This document shows positions 1 through 9,152 of a stretch of 64,000 nucleotides of DNA, in pieces. The DNA is from Nocardioides marmoriginsengisoli (GTDB lineage: Bacteria; Actinomycetota; Actinomycetes; Propionibacteriales; Nocardioidaceae). A model generated the notes under the pieces. It was not told the origin of the DNA and ran no database searches. It saw only the letters and a list, made by a program, of their open reading frames with translations. A program made the position numbers and the translations under genes. Position 1 is the stretch's first letter. Each line of letters opens with the position of its first letter. The stretch spans positions 1,520,717-1,584,716 of the forward strand of contig NZ_RJSE01000007.1 in the NCBI RefSeq assembly GCF_003725695.1. Reading direction: 5' to 3'.

Positions 1-1
1 G

Positions 2-910
2 CTGCTCGGCCTGGGCTGGGGCGCGTTCATCGCGACCAGCGCGGCGATCTTCCTGCAGGCCTTCGACGCGTTCGCGTTCGGCCCGGGCGAGGCGGTCGAG
101 TCGGTCCTGGTGGCTCCGGTCACCGAGGAGGCCGCCAAGGGGCTCTTCATCCTGCTGCTCCTGCTCTACCGGCGCGCGGAGCTCGACGGCATCCTCGACG
201 GGATCGTGTACGCCGGCATGGTCGGCGTCGGCTTCGCGTTCACCGAGAACATCCTCTACCTGAGCTCGGCCTACATCGGCGAGGACAACCAGCCGGGCGG
301 CCTCGACAACGCGATCGCGCTCTTCGTGGTCCGCGGGATCGGCAGCCCGTTCGCGCACCCCTTCTTCACCGCGTTCGTCGGGATCGGAGTCGGTATCGCG
401 GTCGGCAGCCGGTCGCGGCAGGTCCGGATCCTCGCGCCGACCCTCGGCTACCTGCTCGCGGTCGGGTCGCACGCCGCCTGGAACGGCTCGCTGCTGATCG
501 ACGGCGGCAGCGGTGCGATCGCGGCGTACCTGCTGCTGATGGTGCCGGCGTTCTTCGTGATGGTCGCGTTCGCGGTCTGGTCCCGGCGTCGCGAGGGGGT
601 GCTGCTGGCCACCTCGCTGACCGACTGCGCCGGCCGCGGGTTCCTGGACGCGCGCGAGGTGCCGTGGCTGACCCGCATCCCCGCCCGCAAGGCCTGTCGG
701 AAGCACGCGGCGCGGCACGGTGGTCCGGAGGCGCTGGCCGCGATGAAGAGCTACCAGGTGGAGGCGATCGAGCTCGGCTTCCTGCACCACCGCTTCCTGC
801 GCGGCACGGCCCCCGCGCGCTACGAGGAATTAGGCCAGGCCCACGTCCAACGCATGTTCGCGCTTCGACCCCAGTTGGTCTGGCCCCAGGTTGCAGGAGC
901 ACTCCGATGA
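2..910 (+). CDS. PrsW-family intramembrane metalloprotease (5' truncated by window)
   Basis: The reading frame is open from base 2, so the N-terminus lies outside the window; 302 residues are visible. The visible part has the PrsW (peptidase M82) signatures in order: an EEAAK motif near visible residue 41, FAFTEN about 40 residues later, an HPFFTAFVGIG helix and a final HAAWN motif. These supply the predicted metal-binding Glu and His residues within several membrane helices. The last ~110 residues are soluble and basic. In this family the protease performs site-1 cleavage of anti-sigma factors; the substrate here is unknown. Its TGA overlaps the ATG of the next gene (ATGA), indicating translational coupling to the dynamin-like pair. 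Confidence 0.85.
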   Translation: MLGLGWGAFIATSAAIFLQAFDAFAFGPGEAVESVLVAPVTEEAAKGLFILLLLLYRRAELDGILDGIVYAGMVGVGFAFTENILYLSSAYIGEDNQPGGLDNAIALFVVRGIGSPFAHPFFTAFVGIGVGIAVGSRSRQVRILAPTLGYLLAVGSHAAWNGSLLIDGGSGAIAAYLLLMVPAFFVMVAFAVWSRRREGVLLATSLTDCAGRGFLDAREVPWLTRIPARKACRKHAARHGGPEALAAMKSYQVEAIELGFLHHRFLRGTAPARYEELGQAHVQRMFALRPQLVWPQVAGALR

Positions 911-2637
911 ACGCCTCACCCTTGTCCGCCCAGGCAGCGGCCCAGATGCTGTCGACCCTGGTCCGGCTGCGCGAGGCGCTGGAGTCCGCCCGGCTGCCGC
1001 TGGAGATCCCGGACGTCGAGATCGCCCGCAAGGCCCGCGTGGAGATGCTCGACCAGCTCGAGGACTACATCCTGCCCCGGCTGATCCAGATCGACGCGCC
1101 GCTGCTGACCGTGGTCGGCGGCTCCACCGGCGCCGGCAAGTCGACCCTGGTCAACTCGCTCGTCGGCGCCCGGGTGACGCTGCCCGGCGTGCTCCGGCCG
1201 ACCACCCGGTCGCCGGTGCTGGTCTTCAACCCGGCCGACGCGGAGTGGTTCGAGGAGGCGCGGATCCTGCCCGACCTCGAGCGCACCCTGGAGGCCTCGA
1301 CCGACACCGGCCGGCTTCAGCTGGTCCGGTCCGAGGCGATCCCACCGGGGCTCGCGGTCCTGGACGCGCCGGACATCGATTCCGTGGAGGAGCAGAACCG
1401 GACCCTGGCCGCGCAGCTACTCGGCGCGGCCGACCTGTGGCTCTTCGTCACCTCCGCCGCCCGGTACGCCGACCAGGTCCCGTGGGAGTTCCTCAAGCAG
1501 GCGGCCGACCGCAGCGCCGCCGTCGCGATCGTGCTGGACCGGACCGCGCCGAGCGCGATCGAGGAGGTCAGCACGCACCTGGCCCGGATGCTCAGCGCGC
1601 GCGGGCTGCGGGACTCGCCGCTCTTCATCGTGCCGGAGGGGAAGGTCGACGAGGCCGGGCTGCTGCCCTCGACGACGGTCCGGGAGATCCGGGCCTGGCT
1701 GAGCTCGCTCGCGGCCGACGCGGGCGCGCGCCAGGCCGTCGTACGGACGACGCTGGAGGGGGCGATCCGGTCCCTGTCGACCCGGACCTACGCGGTCGCC
1801 GACGCCTGCCACGACCAGGTCGAGATCGCCGGGCGGCTGCGTCGCGACGCGGAGGCGTCGTACGAGGCCGCGCTGAACGAGATCGACCACGCCTGCGCCG
1901 ACGGCACCCTGCTGCGCGGCGAGGTGCTCGCCCGCTGGCAGGAGTTCGTCGGCACCGGCGAGCTGCTCAAGACGCTGGAGTCGAAGGTGAGCTGGCTCCG
2001 CGACCGGGTCACCAACGCGGTCAAGGGTCAGCCGCAGCACGCCGAGCGGGTGACCGTGGCGGTCGAGTCCGGGCTGCAGACGCTGATCCTGGAGCACGCC
2101 GAGGCCGCCGCCGAGCGCACCGACGCGGCCTGGCGGATGATCGCGGCCGGCCGGGACCTGCTGGGTGCCACCGAGCAGGACCTCTCCCGGGCCTCCCGCG
2201 ACCTGCGCCCGCGCGCCGAGACGGTGATCCGCGAGTGGCAGCAGGGCGTCCTCGACATGGTCCGCGACGAGGGGGCCGACAAGCGCTCCACCGCACGGTT
2301 CCTGGCGTACGGCGTCAACGGCCTCTCGGTCGCGCTGATGGTGACGGTCTTCGCCTCCACCGGTGGTGTCACCGGTGCCGAGGTCGGCATCGCCGGCGGC
2401 TCCGCGGTCCTCGGCCAGAAGATCCTGGAGGCCGTCTTCGGTGACCAGGCCGTACGCCGGCTGATCGAGCGGGCGCGCGAGGACCTGAACCTGCGGATGC
2501 TGCACCTGCTGGAGAGCGAGCGCCGCCGGTTCGGCGACCTGCTCGACGCGCTCGCGCTCTCCGCGACGGCCGAGGAGGAGCTGCGTGCCGGCGCCCGGCA
2601 CATCGACGACATCCGCTTCGCGTCCCACCTCACCTGA
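907..2637 (+). CDS. dynamin-like GTPase, first of a pair
   Basis: Predicted 576-residue GTPase. The start is the ATG at 907, which overlaps the upstream stop (ATGA). The P-loop GGSTGAGKST lies at residues 71-80, a G2-like RPTTRSP follows, and the G3 region is DAPDID. The G4 position reads VLDR rather than NKxD, so base specificity is uncertain. The C-terminal half is helical with a Gly/Ala-rich hydrophobic stretch around residues 475-515 that could insert into membrane. It is followed after 18 nt by a second GTPase with its own putative promoter. Paired actinobacterial dynamin-like proteins work together in membrane remodelling or septation; that role here is inferred from pairing and domain order. 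Older annotation pipelines often call such proteins ABC transporters because of the P-loop. Confidence 0.75.
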   Translation: MNASPLSAQAAAQMLSTLVRLREALESARLPLEIPDVEIARKARVEMLDQLEDYILPRLIQIDAPLLTVVGGSTGAGKSTLVNSLVGARVTLPGVLRPTTRSPVLVFNPADAEWFEEARILPDLERTLEASTDTGRLQLVRSEAIPPGLAVLDAPDIDSVEEQNRTLAAQLLGAADLWLFVTSAARYADQVPWEFLKQAADRSAAVAIVLDRTAPSAIEEVSTHLARMLSARGLRDSPLFIVPEGKVDEAGLLPSTTVREIRAWLSSLAADAGARQAVVRTTLEGAIRSLSTRTYAVADACHDQVEIAGRLRRDAEASYEAALNEIDHACADGTLLRGEVLARWQEFVGTGELLKTLESKVSWLRDRVTNAVKGQPQHAERVTVAVESGLQTLILEHAEAAAERTDAAWRMIAAGRDLLGATEQDLSRASRDLRPRAETVIREWQQGVLDMVRDEGADKRSTARFLAYGVNGLSVALMVTVFASTGGVTGAEVGIAGGSAVLGQKILEAVFGDQAVRRLIERAREDLNLRMLHLLESERRRFGDLLDALALSATAEEELRAGARHIDDIRFASHLT

Positions 2638-2643
2638 GGTCGG

Positions 2644-2649
2644 TAGGCT
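2644..2649 (+). promoter_or_regulatory. -10 box of a leaderless promoter
   Basis: TAGGCT fits TANNNT and ends 6 nt before the ATG at 2656. Transcription would start at or next to the start codon. No Shine-Dalgarno sequence is visible. Confidence 0.5.
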
Positions 2650-2655
2650 GAGCGC

Positions 2656-4308
2656 ATGACCTCCTTGCTTGAGGGTGCCAAGAAGTTGGTCACCCGCGGT
2701 ACCGACATCGGCGTCCGCGTGAAGGGCCTCGATGCCGCTGTCGGTGCGGCTCGGGGTCGCCTCGACGACGCGCTGCTCGATCCCGCGGCCGAGGTGGTCA
2801 CCCGGGCCAGCGAGCGGCTGCGGCTCTCCGCCGACCACACCGTGGTCGCGCTCGGCGGGGCGACGGGCTCGGGCAAGTCCTCCACCTTCAACGCCCTCGT
2901 CGGGCTGGACCTGGCCTCGGTCGGCGTCCGGCGTCCGACCACCTCGTGGGCGACCGCGTGCACCTGGGGTACCGACGGTGCCGGCGAGCTGCTGGAGTGG
3001 CTCGGCATCCCGCCGCGCCACCAGGTCGTCCGGGACTCGATGCTCGACACCGGCCGCGAGGCGAAGGACATGAACGGCCTGGTGCTGCTCGACATGCCCG
3101 ACCACGACTCGACCGAGGTCTCGCACCACCTCGAGGTCGACCGCCTGGTCCGGCTCGCCGACCTGCTGATCTGGGTCCTGGATCCGCAGAAGTACGCCGA
3201 CGCCGCCATCCATGACGGCTTCCTGCGGCCGCTGGCCGCCCACCAGGGCGTGATGATGGTCGTGCTCAACCACATCGACGAGGTGGCCGAGGACCGGCGC
3301 GACGGCATGGTCGCGGACCTGCGCCGGCTGCTCGACGCCGACGGCCTCCAGGGCATTACCCTGATCGCGGTCTCGGCGCGCGAGGGCATCGGCATCGACG
3401 AGCTGCGCCGGGCGATCACCAAGCGGGTCGCCGACAAGGCCGCCACCAAGGCCCGGATCTCGACCAACCTCACCGAGGTGACCGCCTCCCTGAGCGCGGT
3501 CAGCGGCACCGCGCCGGCTCCCCAGGTGACCGATCGCGACCAGGTGGAGGTCCGGGACGCGATCGCCGACGCGGCCGGGGTGCCGATCGTCGTGGACGCC
3601 GTCCAGCGCGCCAGCCTGATCCGGGCCCAGCGGGCGACCGGCTGGCCGGTCACCTCCTGGCTCTCCCGGTTGCGGCGCGACCCGCTGAAGAAGCTCAACC
3701 TGGACCTCGGCGCCTCCGGCAAGGACCTGCTCGCGAGCGCGCGGGTGGCGCTTCCGGACGCCAACCAGGTCCAGCACGCGCGGGTCGACTCCGCGGTGCG
3801 CCAGCTCTCCGACCGGCTGTCCGCCGACCTGAGCCGCCCGTGGGCGACGGCGGTACGGCGGGCCTCGACCTCGCGCCTCGCCGAGCTCGACGACCGGCTG
3901 GACCGGGCGGTCGGCTCGACCGACCTCGGCGTCAGCCGGATCCCGCTCTGGACCCGCGCCGTCCGCGGCATCCAGTGGTTGCTGCTGCTGGCCGCGGTCG
4001 CCGGCGGTCTCTGGCTGGTCGCGCTGGCGGCGGTCGACTTCCTCAAGCTGGACGTGCCCAGCCCGGAGCTCGCCGATATCCCGGTCCCGACCTTGCTGCT
4101 CGCCGGCGGTGTCGGACTCGGGCTGCTGCTTTCCGCGGCGTGCCACGCCCTGGTCTCGCGGAGCGCCAAGCGCCGCGCGCACCAGGCGGACGTCCGGCTG
4201 CGCAAGGCCGTCGACGAGGTGACCGAGGAGCTGGTCGTCGGACCGCTCCGGGTCGAGCTCGACGCCTACCGGACGACCGTCGAGGGGCTGAAGACCGCTC
4301 GCGGCTGA
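2656..4308 (+). CDS. dynamin-like GTPase with C-terminal membrane hairpin, second of a pair
   Basis: 550 residues. G1 is GGATGSGKSS at 67-76, G3 is DMPDHDS, and G4 is NHID, a good NKxD variant, so GTP binding is well supported. The G-domain covers roughly residues 60-265. After a helical middle region two hydrophobic segments (about residues 437-458 and 476-497) form a membrane hairpin, followed by a short helical tail. The preceding gene encodes a GTPase without a clear membrane hairpin, so the two could form a hetero-oligomer at the membrane, as in bacterial dynamin pairs. The function is inferred from architecture. Expression probably uses a leaderless promoter, with TAGGCT 6 nt upstream. 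Confidence 0.75.
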   Translation: MTSLLEGAKKLVTRGTDIGVRVKGLDAAVGAARGRLDDALLDPAAEVVTRASERLRLSADHTVVALGGATGSGKSSTFNALVGLDLASVGVRRPTTSWATACTWGTDGAGELLEWLGIPPRHQVVRDSMLDTGREAKDMNGLVLLDMPDHDSTEVSHHLEVDRLVRLADLLIWVLDPQKYADAAIHDGFLRPLAAHQGVMMVVLNHIDEVAEDRRDGMVADLRRLLDADGLQGITLIAVSAREGIGIDELRRAITKRVADKAATKARISTNLTEVTASLSAVSGTAPAPQVTDRDQVEVRDAIADAAGVPIVVDAVQRASLIRAQRATGWPVTSWLSRLRRDPLKKLNLDLGASGKDLLASARVALPDANQVQHARVDSAVRQLSDRLSADLSRPWATAVRRASTSRLAELDDRLDRAVGSTDLGVSRIPLWTRAVRGIQWLLLLAAVAGGLWLVALAAVDFLKLDVPSPELADIPVPTLLLAGGVGLGLLLSAACHALVSRSAKRRAHQADVRLRKAVDEVTEELVVGPLRVELDAYRTTVEGLKTARG

Positions 4309-4318
4309 GTCCACAGGG

Positions 4319-4334
4319 CCCTCGGGCCCGAGGG
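4319..4334 (+). terminator. short GC hairpin after the GTPase gene
   Basis: CCCTCGGGCCCGAGGG is a self-complementary 16-mer (6-bp stem, 4-nt loop) followed by TTGTG, 10 nt after the GTPase stop. It could be a weak terminator; there is no real U-tract. Confidence 0.3.
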
Positions 4335-4418
4335 TTGTGCACAGGCCTCCGGCGCCGAGCGGCACCGAGGTCGACGGTTCTCCAGGCTTGCTCCGACTAC
4401 TAGTTGGAGGAGGACGAG

Positions 4419-4901
4419 ATGAACGAGACCTACGTGACCTTGCAGGGATGGGTCGGCAACGAGGTGGACGTCCGGGACGTCGGCGACACCCAGTGCGCGT
4501 CGTTCCGGGTGGGCTGCACGCCGCGGTACCTCAAGGGCGGTGACTGGGTGGAGGGCCAGACCTCCTGGTACACGGTGAATTGCTGGCGCGGCCTCGGTCG
4601 CAACGTGGCCGACTCGGTCCGCAAGGGCGACGCGGTGGTGGTGCACGGCCGGGTCCGCGTCGACGTGTGGGAGCGCGAGGACCAGCAGGCGTCGGTGAGC
4701 TGGCTGGTGGACGCGACCTTCGTCGGCCACGACCTGAGCAAGGGCACCAGCGCGTTCGCCCGGTCGACCCGGGCTCCGGTGGCCGAGCAGGCCCTGGACG
4801 AGGGCGTCCGTGAGCTGGTGCACTCCTACGACCCGGTCGGTCCGCGGCTGGACTCGGACGGGAACGCCCTGCCTGATCCGGGGCGCGAACCCGCTGCGTG
4901 A
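4419..4901 (+). CDS. single-stranded DNA-binding protein paralogue
   Basis: 160-residue protein with an N-terminal OB fold: YVTLQGWVGNEV, the FRVGCTPRY strand, WYTVNCWRGLGRNVADSVRKGD, and VVVHGRVRVDVWE, all typical of bacterial SSB. The ATG at 4419 is chosen because GGAGGAGG at 4406-4413 sits 5 nt upstream; the in-frame TTG at 4404 lies inside that ribosome-binding site. The protein ends in LPDPGREPAA and lacks the acidic DDxPF-type tip that the replicative SSB uses to recruit partners. It is therefore more likely an accessory SSB than the essential copy. It sits alone between the GTPases and ettA. Confidence 0.85.
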   Translation: MNETYVTLQGWVGNEVDVRDVGDTQCASFRVGCTPRYLKGGDWVEGQTSWYTVNCWRGLGRNVADSVRKGDAVVVHGRVRVDVWEREDQQASVSWLVDATFVGHDLSKGTSAFARSTRAPVAEQALDEGVRELVHSYDPVGPRLDSDGNALPDPGREPAA

Positions 4902-4919
4902 TCCGGGGCGCGCGGCCCG

Positions 4920-4925
4920 TAGGCT
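4920..4925 (+). promoter_or_regulatory. -10 box of a leaderless promoter for ettA
   Basis: TAGGCT ends 8 nt before the ATG at 4934, and no ribosome-binding site is visible between them. Confidence 0.45.
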
Positions 4926-4933
4926 TCTCGGTT

Positions 4934-6616
<1,683 letters not shown>

Positions 6617-6619
6617 GGC

Positions 6620-7114
6620 TCAGTGCTCGCGGATGTCCTCGAACTTCGGGTTCTCCTCGAGCAGCTGATCGCTGACCGCGTTCATCACCCGGCCGAGGGC
6701 GGCGAAGTCGTCCTTGTCGGCCAGGTCGACGAAGTGCGCCCGGACGCCGGCGACATGGGTGTGCGCGGCGGCCTGGAGCAGCTCCCAGCCGGCCGCGGTC
6801 ATCACCGCGTCGACGCCGCGCTTGTCACCCTCGGCGGCCTCGCGACGGATCAGCCCGGCCTTCTCCATCCGGCTCACCGTGTGCGTCACCCGGCTCCGCG
6901 AGTGCTGCATCGACTCGGCGATCTGCGCCATCCGCAGCGTCTTGTCCGGGCGTTCCGAGAGCCGGACCAGGATCTCGTACTCGGCCATCGAGATGCCGTG
7001 CTCGGTGCGCATCTCCCGATCCAGGGTGTCCATCAGCAGGGTCGAGCCGACCAGGTAGGCACGCCAGTCGTTCTGCTGGTCGGGATCCAGCCAACGTGTT
7101 TCTGATCCGGTCAT
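6620..7114 (-). CDS. MarR-family transcriptional regulator
   Basis: 164 residues with a winged helix: ISMAEYEILVRLSERPDKTLRMAQIAESMQHSRSRVTHTVSRMEKAGLIRRE, then the wing EGDKRGVDAVMT. It is divergent from the YceI gene, and the 133-bp gap holds AGTTGAA/TTCAACT inverted repeats of the size MarR dimers bind. The likely role is repression of the YceI gene, relieved by a small ligand or oxidation; the signal is unknown. There is no Cys in the N-terminal helix, so an OhrR-type thiol switch is unlikely. Its own start is probably leaderless (TAGACT 7 nt upstream). Confidence 0.85.
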   Translation of the reverse strand: MTGSETRWLDPDQQNDWRAYLVGSTLLMDTLDREMRTEHGISMAEYEILVRLSERPDKTLRMAQIAESMQHSRSRVTHTVSRMEKAGLIRREAAEGDKRGVDAVMTAAGWELLQAAAHTHVAGVRAHFVDLADKDDFAALGRVMNAVSDQLLEENPKFEDIREH

Positions 7115-7121
7115 GGGCGGG

Positions 7122-7127
7122 AGTCTA
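7122..7127 (-). promoter_or_regulatory. -10 box of a leaderless promoter for the marR gene
   Basis: On the minus strand TAGACT ends 7 nt before the ATG at 7114. Confidence 0.45.
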
Positions 7128-7164
7128 AGCCTGACGAGCCCCGGGAATATCTCGCCGCGCCAGT

Positions 7165-7219
7165 AGTTGAACTTTGTACGACCTGATGCTAAGGTCGTTC
7201 AAGAGTTGAAAGTTCAACT
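7165..7219 (+). promoter_or_regulatory. promoter and MarR-type operators of the yceI gene
   Basis: AGTTGAACT lies at 7165-7173, and a perfect inverted repeat AGTTGAA-AG-TTCAACT lies at 7204-7219. A sigma-70-like promoter fits between them: TTGAAC at 7168-7173, a 16-nt spacer, and TAAGGT at 7190-7195. Transcription would begin near 7202, so one box covers the -35 and the other the start site. This is a classic repression layout. The divergent marR gene is the obvious source of the regulator. Confidence 0.6.
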
Positions 7220-7247
7220 AACCAGGATCTCAGGAAGAGGCACTCAC

Positions 7248-7796
7248 ATGACCAGCACCGCTCCCAGCACCGACGTCGTCGCCGGCGTCTGGACCATCGA
7301 CCCCAGCCACTCCGAGGTCGGCTTCACCGTTCGTCACCTGATGAGCAAGGTCCGCGGCCAGTTCGAGAAGTTCGAGGGCAAGCTCACCACCGGCACCACC
7401 CTGGCGGAGACCGCCGCCGAGGCGACCATCGACCTGAACTCGATCAACACCCGCGACGAGCAGCGCGACGGCCACCTGCGCTCGGGCGACTTCTTCGACA
7501 CCGAGAACACCGGCCCGATGACGTTCTCGTCGCTCTCCTTCGACGGCGCGACCGCCAAGGGCACCCTCACCATCAAGGGCGTCGCCCGTGAGGTCGACCT
7601 GGACGTCGAGTTCCTCGGCATCGACAAGGACCCGTGGGGCGGCACCCGGATCGGTTTCGAGGCGACCACCGAGATCAGCCGCAAGGACTTCGGCGTCGAC
7701 TTCAACATCCCGCTCGACGGCGGCAAGCTCCTGATCGGCGACGCGGTGAAGATCCACCTCGCCGTGGAGGCCGTGCTCGAGGCCCCGCAGGCCTGA
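7248..7796 (+). CDS. YceI family protein (polyisoprenoid-binding-like lipocalin fold)
   Basis: 182 residues. It begins with the diagnostic GVWTIDPSHSEVGFTVRHLMSKVRG and continues with RDEQRDGHLRSGDFFD and the closing strand of the YceI beta barrel. E. coli YceI is periplasmic, but here the N-terminus (MTSTAPSTDVVAG) has no signal peptide, so the protein is predicted cytoplasmic. Family members bind long isoprenoid or lipid molecules; the ligand here is unknown. The ATG at 7248 is preceded by GGAAGAGG at 7233-7240, which rules out the upstream in-frame TTG at 7167. It is probably controlled by the divergent MarR protein. Confidence 0.9.
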   Translation: MTSTAPSTDVVAGVWTIDPSHSEVGFTVRHLMSKVRGQFEKFEGKLTTGTTLAETAAEATIDLNSINTRDEQRDGHLRSGDFFDTENTGPMTFSSLSFDGATAKGTLTIKGVAREVDLDVEFLGIDKDPWGGTRIGFEATTEISRKDFGVDFNIPLDGGKLLIGDAVKIHLAVEAVLEAPQA

Positions 7797-7806
7797 GCCC
7801 AAGCGA

Positions 7807-7839
7807 AAGCGCCCCGGACCCACTGGGTCCGGGGCGCTT
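7807..7839. terminator. bidirectional terminator between yceI and the thiolase gene
   Basis: A perfect 15-bp stem (7807-7821 with 7825-7839) has a 3-nt ACT loop. It starts with AAGCG and ends in CGCTT followed by CGTCGTT, so it can act for both convergent genes. Confidence 0.85.
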
Positions 7840-7849
7840 CGTCGTTGGA

Positions 7850-9061
7850 TCAGACGCGCTCGAGGATCATCGCCATGCCCTGGCCGCCACCCACGCACAT
7901 GGTGATCAGGCCGGTGGACTTGTCGTGCCACTCCAGCGAGTTGAGCATGGTGTTCTGCAGCCGGGCGCCGGTCATGCCGAACGGGTGGCCGACCGCGATC
8001 GCGCCGCCGTTGACGTTGAGCCGGTCGATGTCGATGCCCAGGTCCTGGTACGACGGCACGACCTGCGCGGCGAACGCCTCGTTGATCTCGACCAGGTCGA
8101 TGTCGCCGATGGACATGTTCGCGTGCTTCAGCGCCTGCTTGGTCGCCTCGACCGGGCCCAGGCCCATGATCTCGGGGGAGAGGCCGGTGACGCCGGTGGA
8201 GACGATCCGCGCGAGCGGGGTCAGGCCGAGCTCCTTGGCCTTCGTGTCGGACATCACGATCACCGCGGCGGCGCCGTCGTTCAGGGCGCAGCAGTTGCCC
8301 GCGGTGACCACGCCGTCGGGGCGGAAGACCGGGTCCAGGCCGGCGATCGCGTCGTAGGTGACGCCCGCGCGCGGGCCGTCGTCGGCCGTGACGACGGTGC
8401 CGTCGGCCAGGGTCACCGGGGTGATCTCACGGGCCCAGAAGCCGTCCGCGATCGCCTTCTCGGCGAGGTTCTGGCTGCGCACCGCGAACTCGTCGAGCTC
8501 CTGGCGCTTCAGGCCGCGCAGGCGGGCGACGTTCTCCGCGGTCTGGCCCATCGCGATGTAGATGTCCGGGACCAGGCCGTCTTCGCGCGGGTCGTGCCAG
8601 TCCTGGCCGCCCTTGGCGTACTCCTCGGTGCGCTGCTGGGCGTCGGCGAAGATCGGGTTCTTGGTGTTCGGGAGGTGGTCCGAGGTGCCGAACTGGAAGC
8701 GGGACACGGTCTCGACGCCGGCCGAGATGAAGACGTCGCCCTCGCCGGCCTTGATCGCGTGGAACGCCATCCGGGAGGTCTGCACCGAGGAGGAGCAGTA
8801 CCGGGTGATCGTGGTGCCGGGGATCTCGTAGCCGAGCAGCGTCGAGACGATCCGGCCCATGTTGTTGCCGGCCTCGCCGCCCGGGAGACCGCAGCCGAGG
8901 ATCAGGTCGTTGATCGTGCTCGGGTCGAGCCCGGGGATCTTGTCCAGGGCCGCCTTGATGATCAGGGCGCTGAGGTCGTCGGGACGGAACTCCTTGAGCG
9001 AGCCCTTGTTCGCGCGGCCGATGGGGGTCCTGGCTGCGGAAACGATCACTGCCTCGGGCAT
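7850..9061 (-). CDS. acetyl-CoA acetyltransferase / 3-ketoacyl-CoA thiolase
   Basis: 403 residues from the ATG at 9061 (MPEAVIVSAARTPIGRANKG). It is a thiolase: the nucleophilic Cys is in ITRYCSSSVQ, the catalytic His is in NGGAIAVGHPFGMTGAR, and the second Cys is in CVGGGQG. It catalyses thiolytic cleavage or condensation of acyl-CoAs in beta-oxidation. The closest-sounding relatives are the FadA-type degradative thiolases of actinobacteria, but the substrate chain cannot be read from sequence. The promoter region holds a KstR-like palindrome shared with the divergent thioesterase gene, which fits a lipid or sterol catabolism regulon. A GGAG lies about 9 nt before the start. Confidence 0.9.
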   Translation of the reverse strand: MPEAVIVSAARTPIGRANKGSLKEFRPDDLSALIIKAALDKIPGLDPSTINDLILGCGLPGGEAGNNMGRIVSTLLGYEIPGTTITRYCSSSVQTSRMAFHAIKAGEGDVFISAGVETVSRFQFGTSDHLPNTKNPIFADAQQRTEEYAKGGQDWHDPREDGLVPDIYIAMGQTAENVARLRGLKRQELDEFAVRSQNLAEKAIADGFWAREITPVTLADGTVVTADDGPRAGVTYDAIAGLDPVFRPDGVVTAGNCCALNDGAAAVIVMSDTKAKELGLTPLARIVSTGVTGLSPEIMGLGPVEATKQALKHANMSIGDIDLVEINEAFAAQVVPSYQDLGIDIDRLNVNGGAIAVGHPFGMTGARLQNTMLNSLEWHDKSTGLITMCVGGGQGMAMILERV

Positions 9062-9117
9062 GGGTGGTTCTCCGATCATCGTCTGTGAGGTGGACAACTC
9101 TGCGGCTGTCCTCCGTC

Positions 9118-9135
9118 ATCTTAGAACCAGTTCTG
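9118..9135. promoter_or_regulatory. KstR/TetR-like operator overlapping the thiolase -10
   Basis: TAGAACCAGTTCTG at 9122-9135 is an AGAAC-CA-GTTCT palindrome. It matches the actinobacterial KstR pattern TnnAACnnGTTnnA in all but the last base. It overlaps TAAGAT on the minus strand (9118-9123), a plausible -10 for the thiolase gene, and lies 18 bp before the thioesterase start, so one TetR-type repressor could control both. Confidence 0.5.
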
Positions 9136-9152
9136 ATGGTTGGATCTGGGGT

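Noticed and set aside
1417..4365. Very long open frame on the minus strand opposite the GTPase genes
   Set aside because: It is antisense to two genes with clear motifs. The translation is low-complexity (Gly/Arg/Val/Asp-rich), as expected for a high-GC third-position shadow.
7167..7247. TTG at 7167 as the YceI start
   Set aside because: It lies inside the operator and -35 region, and the ATG at 7248 has a good ribosome-binding site and begins the family's normal N-terminus.
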